From Topomyia yanbarensis (taxonomy: Eukaryota; Arthropoda; Insecta; Diptera; Culicidae), in NCBI RefSeq assembly GCF_030247195.1, contig NC_080671.1:99125845-99189844 (forward strand): DNA of 64,000 bases. The letters are read 5' to 3'. A model generated the notes under the pieces. That model was not told the origin of the DNA, did not search any database, and saw only the letters and a list, made by a program, of their open reading frames with translations. Positions 1 to 10,039 of the stretch are shown here, in pieces. The translations under genes were made by a program, and so were the position numbers. Numbering within the stretch: the first letter of the stretch is position 1; each line of letters begins with the position of its first letter.

Positions 1-497
1 AATTCCTTGAATATTGTTTTGTATATCGATATATTGCATTTATGTAGCCATCTTATTTTCAACAATGTTTTTTAAAATGACATTATCAACAACTTTGCTG
101 AAGACACCAAATCTCTTTCTATTTTTGTAGAGTTACTTCTCCATAATCACTTCTAGGAGTTTTCATCACCAAAAATATTATATCAAAATATGAGCTGTCA
201 AACCTTCAAAGTTGATGATTTCGATATTATGTGATCTTGATCGTTAGAAATTTTTTTGAACATTTAAAATTGCACTTTGGTTTTGCATTTTTTGACTTTT
301 TTGACAAGTTACAAAAAAAAATATTAAATGCATCTATAAGACTAATTTTGTTTTTAAACTTTCACTAATTTATCCAACTTACATTAAATTTTAGCGTTTT
401 CGAAAAAGACTGCGATTTTCATCAATTGCAATCAATATTGCTCTTCTCCCAGTATCCCCCTCAACAATTGATTCATGCTCAGAATTTCAATGGAATC
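1..497. other. AT-rich stretch, no gene seen
   Basis: No coding region is recognisable here. Short phrases such as the one around 85-110 (ctttgctgaagacacc) resemble the interior of the MITE at 2732-3499 (ctttgtcgaagacacc near 3292), so this may be decayed MITE sequence. That is weak inference. Confidence 0.4.
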
Positions 498-780
498 TTA
501 AACCCCTTCATGCCCATGTTGTTTATAAACAGCACGTTTTTAAACGACTATAATTGTTGGATTACACAACATTAGTTTACAACGACATGTAAGGCTAATA
601 ACTGGGACTAATATCTTTCATTTTAGCTAAATATTATCAGAAAAACAGAAGTTATTACAATTAATCTGTTTGGGTTCCGCTGAAGCAGTGCTGCCAGGGA
701 TAATTTCTGTTAATGGTAAAAATGGAATTTTGGAATATTTTCATAGCCTGGCTATATTATTGAAAACTGATAAAACTTCC

Positions 781-840
781 AATTGTATGAAAAAGGTAGT
801 TGAAGGCTGCCTAGCCTTCAACTACCTTTTTCATGCAATT
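781..840. repeat. 60-bp near-perfect palindrome (hairpin) inside the MITE
   Basis: Arms 781-808 and 813-840 are reverse complements over 28 bp with one mismatch, around a 4-nt centre. The arms carry aaaaaggtagttgaaggct and its complement. The corresponding part of the related MITE at 29.8-29.9 kb does not have this palindrome, so it was gained in this copy. It would form a stable stem-loop RNA or a cruciform. No function can be assigned from sequence alone. Confidence 0.85.
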
Positions 841-993
841 AGACTAGATCGGAAGGTAAATATTGAGCAGCTTCTAGCACTGCGAAAGAAGCACCTGTCC
901 TTATTCAGCCAGGTTTTTCCTGTTTCGTGACGCTAACAGTTCCAAGGAAAAATAGTTTTGGAACCTTATACTCGGTAGAAAAAAGTTGGTTAA

Positions 994-3547
994 CCGTTAT
1001 GTGTCCGACCGGGCTTTTTAAATTTCAATTAATGAAATTCCTATGTTTCATCCATAGCTGAAAATTGAAACTTTGTGACATCTTAGAACTTCACTAAGTC
1101 AAGTTTTAAGGTTAATAATATTGTTGATATAGTAAAGGGGGGAGTGATGAGGGGCTGTTACTACGTAACAGGCCGACGTGGATACCCGGGTACCCACAAA
1201 ACTGAAATTCTAAAAACTAAGGTAATTTCCGACCGATTTTGATACTTTTGGATGTTTTGGATTCAGAAACTCATCCATTTTTGAACTTGGTAAAAATGAA
1301 TCGGGTTACTTCATTCGGTTCCCGGGCATCCGGATTTCCGGAAGCAGGTTTCAGTATTGGGATACTATTTGTGAACTTCAATGAAATGCTAGCAGTATGG
1401 GTATCAAAATTCTTGGAATTGCATCAGTAGGCCATATCTCGTGGTTTTGGAACCATTTGGTGATTTGACCCTGGAACGGACATTCCGGAGCAGATTCCCG
1501 TGGGGCCGTGAGTGACCATTCCATTCCAATTCCATTTTTCAAATTGCCATAGGGACCCGTAACAATAAGTAACAGACTTCTGAGACAACTTGAAGAGTTT
1601 TGATACTCATATTGCTATGACATTATTTAACCGTTGTGTGTCCGACGCGGTACCCGGGTACCTTTTTAAGTTTCAAATAATTAAATTTCTATGTTTTATC
1701 CATAGCTGGAAATTGAAATTTTGTGACATCTTAGAACTTCACTAAGTCAAGCTTTTGGGTTAATAATATTGTTGATATAGTAAGGGTGGGAGTGAGGAGG
1801 GGCTCCTGATTTTTTTTTTCTACGTAACAGGCCGACGTGGGTACCCGGGTACCCACAAAACTAAAATGCCCATAACTAAGGTAATATCCAACCGATTTCG
1901 ATATTTTTGGCCGTTTTGGATTCAGGAACTCATCCACTTTTGGGCTTGGTAAAATGAATTGGGTTACTTCATTCGATTCCCGGGAATCCGGGTTTCCGGA
2001 AGCAGGTTCCAATGCTGCGGTACTATTTGCGAACTTCAATGGAATATTAGCAATATGGGTATCAAAATTCTTGGAATTGCATCAGTAGGCTGTATCTCGT
2101 GGTTTTGGAACCATTTGGTTATTTGACCCCGGAACGGACATTCCGGAGCAGGTTCCCGTGGGGCCGTGAGGGGCCATTCCATACCAATTCCATTTTTCAA
2201 ATTGCCATAGGTTGCCGTAACAATAAAAAACAGACTTCCGAGACAATTTGAAGAGTTTTGATACTCGTATTGCTAGGACATTATTAAAATTTACAAATCA
2301 TATCCTAGTACCGGAACATTACTCCGGAAAATCCGGATTACCAAAAACCAGATCCATTATTCCGGTTCTATTGTACAGAATCAAAAAGTAGACGAGTTCC
2401 TGAATCCAAAACATCTAAAAGTGTCCAAATCGGTTAAAGGAAGCCATAGTTATGAGCATTTCAATTTGTGGGTACCCGGGTACCCTCGTTGGCCTGTTAA
2501 AGGTGTTTTTTTGTTGGACACATAACTGTTAAATTTACAAATCATAGATTAGTACTGGAAAATTACACCGGAAAATCCTGATTTCCAAGAACCAGATCCA
2601 TTCATCCGGTTCCATTTTACAGAATCAAAAAGTAGACGAGTCCCTGACTCCAAAACATCTAAAAGTGTTCAAATCGGTTAAAGATGCCATAGTTATGAGC
2701 ATATTGATTTGTGCGTACCCGGGTACCCTCGCACTTTGGTCGGAAACACCAAAAACGTGAACTTAATTCACTAGAGGCCAAACCATAGAATATATTCACA
2801 GGATGAGAATTTCAAAAATTGGGGCAAAAATACCTAAAAAAAATTGTTTTTGCTGATTTTTGTATGGAAAAAGTCAAAAAACATAATAAAGTAAGTTTAC
2901 CCTATTCATGGGGTTCTAGAGTGGCACGCACCAAACCTTCTTAGCTTTATTGTGCATAGTTTAGAGAGTTAAAAAAGCGCCTGTTCGTGAATTTTAGTTT
3001 GCACCTTTCTTTCTTATACGTAGTTGAAATTGGTGTAAAAAAATGTAAAAATCTTCAATAACTTTGACACAAATGAGTATTTTTACATACAGTTTTCGAC
3101 AATATTATGTAGTTTTGATACCTACACATTTATGTTGAGCATAGTTTGCACGAAAAGTCACAATGAAAAAGTTATATTAAAAAAACTAGATTTAAGGGGG
3201 TTGTCATAGAAAACGTCTTATCAATCGATAACTTTTACTCCTACAAGCTCAAGTTCTTCAACAAAATTCTTCACTATGAGCGCTCCTAAAACTTTGTCGA
3301 AGACACCAACTTTTTATCTCGTCAGTATAAAAAGTTATTTTTTTAGTTCTATCATAGTAAGCCATGCCTAATTTTAATTGTTATCAGATTGTGGGGAATA
3401 TTCATACGAAAAATTCCTCCAAAGACACCCTGTGAATACATTCGATGGTTCGGCCTCTAGTGAATTAAGTTCACGTTTTTGGCGTTTCCGACCACTGTGC
3501 CTCGTTGGCCTGTTAAAGGTGTTTTTTTTCTCTTGGACACATAACGG
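994..3547. mobile_element. TTAA-flanked element made of direct and inverted repeat units
   Basis: The element is flanked by TTAA at 990-993 and 3548-3551. Its ends are perfect 13-bp inverted repeats, CCGTTATGTGTCC at the left and its complement at the right. Inside, a unit of about 635 bp occurs twice in direct orientation (994-1626 and 1631 to about 2284). Two shorter related units run in the opposite direction (about 2287-2524 and 2525-3547, the latter split by another MITE). All units share a central palindrome GGTACCCGGGTACC or a close variant, near 1186, 1650, 1845, 2471 and 2718. No transposase is encoded. It sits inside the TTAA MITE at 502-3558. Confidence 0.75.
2732..3499. mobile_element. 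Transib-like foldback MITE
   Basis: The termini are CACTTTGGTCGG (left) and CACAGTGGTCGG (right, reading inward). They are inverted repeats of roughly 50 bp that continue through AACRCCAAAAACGTGAAC and ACTAGAGGCC. The flanks carry a 5-bp duplication CCTCG at 2727-2731 and 3500-3504. An uninterrupted version of the target (accctcgttggcctg) survives in the sister unit near 2475-2493. A CAC-initiated terminus with a GC-rich 5-bp target duplication is characteristic of Transib, the family related to RAG1. The interior is AT-rich and non-coding, so the element is non-autonomous. Confidence 0.68.
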
Positions 3548-3562
3548 TTAAGAAAAGGTTAA

Positions 3563-4658
3563 TAAGATTCTCATAAGAGACCTGGCAGTCACTGGAAGCG
3601 ATTTCAATTTTTGCGTAGCTCAAGCAAAGATGGATGTTAGGCTCGCGGAGGCAATCGAGAACCCATCATCTACGTAACCTTTGGTAGTCCTTCGCTGGTG
3701 GGAGAGCTTGCGAAGACTACATGCGTGGTGATCACCTGACAATCCGGTACGACATTGGTCAACTAAATAATGCTACAAGGACAAGGATCTCTTCGACTAG
3801 GGCCAAAATAGGTACATTTTCATTTACCATTATAGGACAATTTACATTGACATTTTATTTCCAATTTCTTCACAAATGAAGTTAAAATTCATAAAACTAC
3901 ACAAAAAAGTTTGATTGGATTATCCGGGTGATTCGATTAACCGGGGTGAGATTTTTTGAAATCCCCAGGCAATCGAGTCCGACCTGTAATTCGAACTGAA
4001 ATAACTGAAATATTGTCGAGCTGGAATGCTCAGATTAATTATTTTAAAACATTTGCAAAATAGGACATGCATAATAGTAACGATGAAACGAAACATGCTG
4101 TATCCCTCTACATTGACATCAATGGAAGTAAAGTTACAAGCTAAAACAACTGATGTCGAGTTGATATGTCAGACGATTGCATTGACTTTATTTCGGTTTA
4201 ATACGTATTATGATATGATAGGATGCTCTTTTCGGTGCTGGGATCGGTACACCCTTAACAGCCCCTCAAGAGATGAATCTATTTTTATCCCAGCTTTTTT
4301 ATATATGTTAGTTTCTATTTGATTATATTGTTTTGTTTACATTACATTTCTAATTTAGTATATTGGGTGTTCAGCCACAAGTGGTGACTTTTCATCTCTA
4401 TTGTTTACATGATTCGGTTAATTATTATAAGATATATAATATTATTATACGCTTTCGCAGTTAAGTGATTTTTGCAGTAGGAAGTCTTAAACCTGTCATG
4501 TGAATAAGGAGTTAATCAAATCATATAAACTATAAAGAGAGCTAATCGTTGCAATTGCTGATTGTAACGATTTTTGTCGGAAATTGCTTATTATACTGTG
4601 CGTCATAATTTACAATGCTTCTATGTTTGCGAGTCTGTGAAACTCGTTTGTGCGTAAT
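3563..4658. other. No recognisable gene or repeat boundary
   Basis: Single-copy-looking AT-rich DNA. The only open frame of note (98 codons at 4026-4322) shows no domain and no coding-like composition. Confidence 0.4.
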
Positions 4659-4780
4659 TAGGATGACCATACGTCCTGGTTTCCCAGGACATGTCCTGGT
4701 TTTTCACTGACTGTCCTGGTGTCCTGGGAAGTCGAGGAAAACGCTTGATTTATCCTGGTTTTTCTCCTGTAAGCCTAATA

Positions 4781-6021
4781 ACAGGTGTTCAATAAAAATG
4801 AGTTTTTTCAGTCAAGTAGTTGAAAAACAAAAAAAATTCTTCAGCGGATTCAGAATTTTTAATTAAAAACATAATGTTTATTCTTCAACAAAACGTCAAT
4901 AAATATTAGAGAAGGGGCCCTGGTCATCCGTACGACGCAACTTAGTCGCGATGATCTCACAAGAGCACTGGACGGCACTGACGTCCTTCTTCCGGATACA
5001 ATTCCAAATCCTGGTAGTCAACTGCTTCGTATCCTTGACTCGCCAATTATTTTTATACACTAAAGCACTGAGGGAGCCGAAAAAACCCCAATGGGACGGC
5101 AATGGGGCAAGTTAGTGGGGTTTCTTTCTTTCGGCACGTACGGTATCTTTTTCTGCTCAAGATACGCCAGCGTCTTCTTGGCGTAATGGGAAGACGTCTT
5201 GTCCGGCCAGAAGACGTACTTCCCAACTGCATGATTGTCCTTTAAGAACGGCAGAAGAATTTTCTCAAGACACTCCTCCTGGTACACTTGTTGATTGATG
5301 GCCAGACCGCTCGGGTTGAACCACGGTTTTGAAATCCCTCTGTCCGATATGGCGATGTACAGCATAACATTTCTTTTAAATTTATGCTTAAACTTGTATT
5401 TTACTTCGGGATGTGTGGCCGACTTGTCGCTGGAATAGTAGCTGTCATTTCCTGGAATGTGGGTGTTCGAGAGCAACAACGTCTCGCGGTAGTTGTTCGT
5501 CATCCACCGGCACTGCGATTTCACGATCGCTATCTGCTCGTCCGTGTCGTCGGGGGACCGAGTCTTCCAGATCCAGATAACGGCTCGGTGAATCAAGGCC
5601 GGCATCACGCAAACTCGTTTCGTCCTTGTTGTCGAACAGCATTTTCAACGCTTCCTTTTTCTTCTTCTTCGTAATTATCTTTGCCGGCGACCGCTACCCG
5701 TCTTCCGCTCCACGCTCAAGGATGCCAGGATCTGGTAAACTGTAGTCATGGGCACGTTTTCGTCTCGAAAGTGGTCTACCGTAAACTTTTTTCCACGATG
5801 GCCAAGCCAAGTCTTTCGTAAAACCACACAACACGCTCGCGGAGTACTTGCTGTTTCGACGCCATCTTCGATTGAACTGACAGCACCCGAGCGAAAAGAA
5901 ACATGTCTCCCATTTATAAGGAGTCCATAGAGCAATTCTCTTGGAGAGAAAAGAATTTACGCTCTTTTCTTTAATTAAAGAAAGGTATTGAAATCATTCT
6001 CATTTTTTATTGAACACCCGT
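4781..6021 (-). mobile_element. Tc1/mariner-family element, DD37E type, inactive
   Basis: A TA dinucleotide flanks both ends (4779-4780 and 6022-6023). The termini are inverted repeats: ACAGGTGTTCAATAAAAATG at the left, and ACGGGTGTTCAATAAAAAAT reading inward from the right. The length of 1241 bp is normal for mariner. One transposase reading frame lies on the minus strand, broken in several places. The element is inserted in the decayed TAGGRTGACC element. Confidence 0.85.
4896..5865 (-). pseudogene. DD37E mariner transposase, frameshifted, catalytic Glu lost
   Basis: The enzyme cuts and rejoins the mariner ends. The start ATG is at 5865 (MASKQQ...), followed by a helix-turn-helix-like part in a second frame (VDHFRDENVPMTTVYQIL). 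The first catalytic aspartate is in VDDE, read in the 5445-5648 frame. The second is in WPDKTSSHYA, read in the 5060-5608 frame. From that aspartate, 37 residues precede the position where the third acidic residue belongs (after CRPI), which matches DD37E mosquito mariners. There the codon reads GGG (Gly) instead of GAG, with a one-base deletion just after. The C-terminal part (VYKNNWRVKDTKQLTTRIWN) continues in yet another frame to 4896. At least three frameshifts make it a pseudogene. Confidence 0.85.
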
Positions 6022-6027
6022 TATATT

Positions 6028-7765
6028 TCTAATTATTGAGTTTTCGCTTTATTCACTCTGCTCCAGATAACGACAAACAAAACTTAATACACTCGAATCT
6101 CTCAATTGTACCATCCGATGCATTTTTTAATCTCTCGATAGTACCTCGTTATTTCTTTTTCCAACTTACTTTTTTACATGGAAATTGATAAGGGAAAGAG
6201 GCGTTCGTATGTACGTACCATATGAATGAGCTGTAGCTGTTTGCAACAACATTTGGCAATCGAACAAATCGAACCGATTCCAGTTGTGGACCATACTCTG
6301 GCCGCTATCAATGTCGATGATTCCGGGATTCGAAAATTTTCCTTTAGTGCCTACCTCTAAGAAGACACATCGAAGTTTTGGCGATTCTGCTTCTTCTAGA
6401 GTTCTCTTGCAAGTGGCAGTTTTTCGTTTTTCTGGAAATCCAATTCATAAAAAGGAAAATGGCGAAACAACAATAACTGTCGTGGAATAACCTAATTGAG
6501 CGCTCTCTTGAGCTGGTAATTATGGAACCCCTTTAGGATCAATACTACTTCCTAATCAGTCTACTTTTCCATCTCAATCGGATCGGAAGCTACAATCGCG
6601 CTGCTTGTTAACAGTGCAGTGAATCAAACGAACGCTTCTATATACAGTCCGCCGTCTATATGTACCGCGTCAGCAAAGCAATCGAAAAATAACAGTTGTC
6701 CCAAACCAGTGTGGAAAATAATGCACCGTAACTTTTATTGATGCGGTATCGATCGTTTATTTAAAAATGATTGTGACTCATCAGCAAAATTTGAACAAAC
6801 TTCGATCCCATACAGTGGTCGTTTATTGCCCTTGTGTTCGCAAAGCAGAACAATTAATAAAGGTGCATACTCGTAATGTGGTACTGATAGCATTTAAAAC
6901 TTTGGCCATGGCGAAAAGTTTGGCTATGGGAAACAACATAAAACACGTCGCTGCGCATGTCAATGTTAGAATCAAGATACCCGTTTAGATTGACGAAGAT
7001 AAGCCTGGTGTGAGCCTGCACGATCTATCTCCGCGTACAACCAATAAATTCACTATTGATGTCGAAGTACGTAACGGTGAAAGTTTGAAACCTGGAGAAA
7101 CTTTTTTCCAGGTATATCCAATGGTGTTCGTATCGTGAGAAGTAAATCTCAAATCACGCTGCGCACATATGAAGGACAGATCCCTACGTGCCAAACCATG
7201 TGTGAAAGCCTCTAATGAAACAACATCAACTGCGAGGAAACCCAACAACATTAACTAAATCACCAACAACCGGAGTTGCAACTCAGCCACCGACGAATGC
7301 TGGAACAACAGAATCTACACACAGCGTGTCCGATCATTGTGATACTGCTTACCAATGGTTGTCATTCGAGATTGCCAGATATAGGGCAGGGAAGCCACTT
7401 GGGACCGTTAATGTCTCTGCTTTGCCTCAATGACATGTATCTAGTGCTTAAAACTCCTCGCCTGTTCCTGCACAGACGATCTCATAATAATTCGTCTCAT
7501 TTGCTCAATTCAGGATTTCCGATTTTTCCAACAACAGCATGAAACTTTCGCTGGTGGTGGTGTAGCAAGAACTTCGCGTGTGTGTGTAAATCCTAAAAAG
7601 CACGGTGATCGAATTCCAATGAAAAATTTTCTGGTAGAGCTCTTCCTCTCAGACCCACAAAACTCTTTTACTGCCGAAGCTCTGCCTGCCCGACCCAAGA
7701 TCTTTGTAACTGCCGAAAACCTGTGGAGAAAGCACAGTCGATTGTTAGGTATCGGGGGGAGGCAG
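6028..7765. other. Unidentified interior of the decayed element
   Basis: About 1.7 kb with short open frames on both strands (for example 7580-7927 and 6767-6988). The stretch looks more coding-like than the AT-rich surroundings, and the frames change often, as in a degenerate gene. I recognise no transposase motif or other domain. It could be a remnant of the host element's own gene or a captured fragment. Confidence 0.3.
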
Positions 7766-7814
7766 TCCTCTTTCGACTGTCCTGGTTTTTTACTCGCCTC
7801 ATATGGTCACCCTA

Positions 7815-9270
7815 GCTTAATCAGAGAGGACGCTTCAAAATCATTTTCAGAATTTTATTTTAAATCCTGTCTTCAAACGAGAACGAAACATAATACCATC
7901 CAGTTAGTGGCTTGGCAAGCTTTCTAAAGGTAAGTTTATTGTGCAATGGCAGTTGATAGATTTTCCAGAAAAAGCTGTTGGGAAAATTGTTATCCGAAAA
8001 AAGGATTTTTTTAATATTTTAATTCCACTATCACTTCACTTGTGGCGGCAGATAATAACCGGATAAAAAGAATAAACAGCTGAAATGGATTAACGGAATA
8101 CAGAGAATAAATAGAATAAACAAACAAATAAACAAGATACTCCGATTGAATGGATTGTAAAAAATAACAAATAGAAGAAAAACTAAACAGTAACCTTGAT
8201 TCATTCGAGTAAATTATATGATACTCTCTTCTAAAGAAGCACCGAAAATGTAATCTGAATCTGAATCATTCCGACTTATGCCTCCCCCAACCCATTCTGG
8301 AATCAACAGTTCCGAAAAAAAAAATGATCAACTGTCGCGAGGTGAGAACATCTCAATGACAAATATTTCTGTCGGCCCCCGAAGACCTTTAAACAGAAAC
8401 AGGTTACCTCTGCATCCCATCGAATGGATAACAGCTCAAGATGTATGCCGGGCGGTGTGACGGTGACCAAAGGAAAACAACAATACTCACCGACTAAGAC
8501 GACGAAGAACGTGTCGCAGCACTGAATTTGGATTTGGGTTAGGTTGCCGACTGAAATAGAAAATAAAATCGTACTCGAAACGGTGATGTGCGGTGGTGCG
8601 TGTTTTTCCTCACTATAGATACACCTACTTGTGGGCTGGCGGCGGAAAACGAGGACACAACCAAGCTCTTCGTCAGTTCGGTTCACTGGGTGGTGGCGAA
8701 GTTTCAGCGATAGAACCAAGATCGAAAGCAACTCTCGTCCCGAACGCTCGGAATGACGAACTATGTAGGAATTCGAATGTTTTTCCATGCATCAGTGGTA
8801 GGTATAGGTACGATTATTTGTTTACTTAGGGTTGCTTCCGAGGACTGCGATTAACATTGAGCATACGTTGAGTATCAAACGTGTGCGGCGAAAAAGAGAC
8901 CTTCTTCATCTATATTTTCACAATGATCCTGTCACTAAGCGTTTCCTAAAATTTCCTCTCAATCGTCAGCATGTTGTTTACGTTCCAATTTTGAAGATGA
9001 TTCGAATTGTTTTTGTGCATTTTTTACTAATCATGGAAAAGCACTCCGCACGATGTTTTGTTCGTTTTACGATTTGCAGCCAGAGATGAAGATGTTCGTT
9101 TTTGCGCATAATAAAATTATTAAATCCGTTGATTTTTTGGAAATTCTAAAATTGAATGTATGTTTGATAAATTATTGAAAGTTCAGAAACATAAGTAGCC
9201 CAATAGATGTTATTCCAGTCTGCTAACAAGAAGAATCAATTTGTAATAGCTCTCAAACCTCTATAGATTA
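7815..9270. other. No recognisable gene
   Basis: Mixed-composition DNA with overlapping short open frames on both strands around 8278-8840. They shadow one another and none contains a known motif. An AT-rich tract runs 7980-8260. Confidence 0.35.
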
Positions 9271-9278
9271 TTTCTTGT

Positions 9279-9700
9279 ATAGGGGTATTGTGGGTAAAAT
9301 GAACAGGTAGCCAAATTAAGCCAACATTTGATCAATTCTGAACAAACTTCACAGAAACTTGACCTGTCTAGTATTCAAAGGATACTTGAACAATTTTTTA
9401 TATAAAACTGTCAAATAAATATGATAAAAACCACAATCGGCATTCATGTTTGTCGCTGATGTCAAATTCGGCATGTAGAATAGAAGGGCTTTTGAGGTGA
9501 AATTTTGATTTTATTCTGAAAATGATATTACATCATAATAATTAAACCTATTGCAGATATTTCGCCAAAATAAGTAGGCATAATGACAATATGGTTAAAT
9601 TTGCACGGCTGTTTAAAAATAAAATGTCTTAAGGGGGCTGTAGTGGTGGTAAAATGAACACCCCAAGTACCACTCCTAAAAATTAGTCAGAATGTAAATT
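9279..9700. repeat. Partial MITE with GGTAAAATGAACA motifs
   Basis: The phrase TAGGGGTATTGTGGGTAAAA begins near 9279, and a second ggtggtaaaatgaacacccc occurs near 9647. This arrangement (TAGGGG, then a GTAAAAnnGAC-like word, repeated inside) parallels the TA-flanked element at 16459-19861. A relative of that group is likely. I could not find the opposite end. Confidence 0.35.
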
Positions 9701-10039
9701 TCAAGTTGCTATATCTTCAATATTCTAGAACAAATGTTGACACCTAAGGATAACTCCAAGTTTGTGATGTGTTCACTAGATTGTTCGGAGGGATGAAGAG
9801 TTCATCGTAGCGAGTTCATCGTTTTTTTATTAGGTTAGGTTAATTTCAGAATAGCGTAAATTTGCTTACATTTAGTTTTCTCCTTAGTTCAATTCTCTCC
9901 AAATAATGTAAATAATCAATAACTATATATCGACACCTATAAATTAAAGGTGTTCAAAGAAATATTTAACTATAATATAAAATTTTTTAAATTTAAACTG
10001 CTCACAAATGATGTTAACCGCAATTTTCTGCTCCACGTT

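Larger units (their letters stand above)
502..3558. mobile_element. piggyBac-type (TTAA) MITE, copy 1, split by a nested insertion
   Basis: A TTAA lies at 498-501 and another at 3559-3562. The sequence from 502 to about 989 matches the intact relative at 29572-30089: the end phrase CCCCTTCATGCCCATG, the tract around 690 (gcagtgctgccaggga) and the tract around 866 (gagcagcttctagcactgc). The match stops at ...aaaaaagttgg followed by TTAA at 990-993, where a second element begins. Downstream of that insert, gaaaagg plus TTAA corresponds to the end of the relative (gaaaggg plus TTAA). Without the insert the MITE would be about 0.5 kb. It has no coding capacity. TTAA duplications and CCC/GGG ends are typical of piggyBac-superfamily elements, so the superfamily call is inference. 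Confidence 0.72.
4659..7814. mobile_element. Decayed element with TAGGRTGACC termini, host of the mariner
   Basis: The left end TAGGATGACCATACG and the right end (reading inward) TAGGGTGACCATATG are inverted repeats. Both subterminal regions carry the phrase tgtcctggttttt (near 4695 and 7780). Flanks tgcgtaat and agcttaat agree at six of eight positions, which could be a decayed 8-bp duplication of hAT type, but the alignment is not clean. The interior holds a mariner at 4781-6021 and about 1.7 kb of unidentified sequence. The superfamily call is tentative. Confidence 0.42.

Noticed and set aside
7580..7927. 115-codon frame in the decayed element as a transposase
   Set aside because: No DDE motif, zinc finger or hAT dimerisation motif could be seen. 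Left unidentified.
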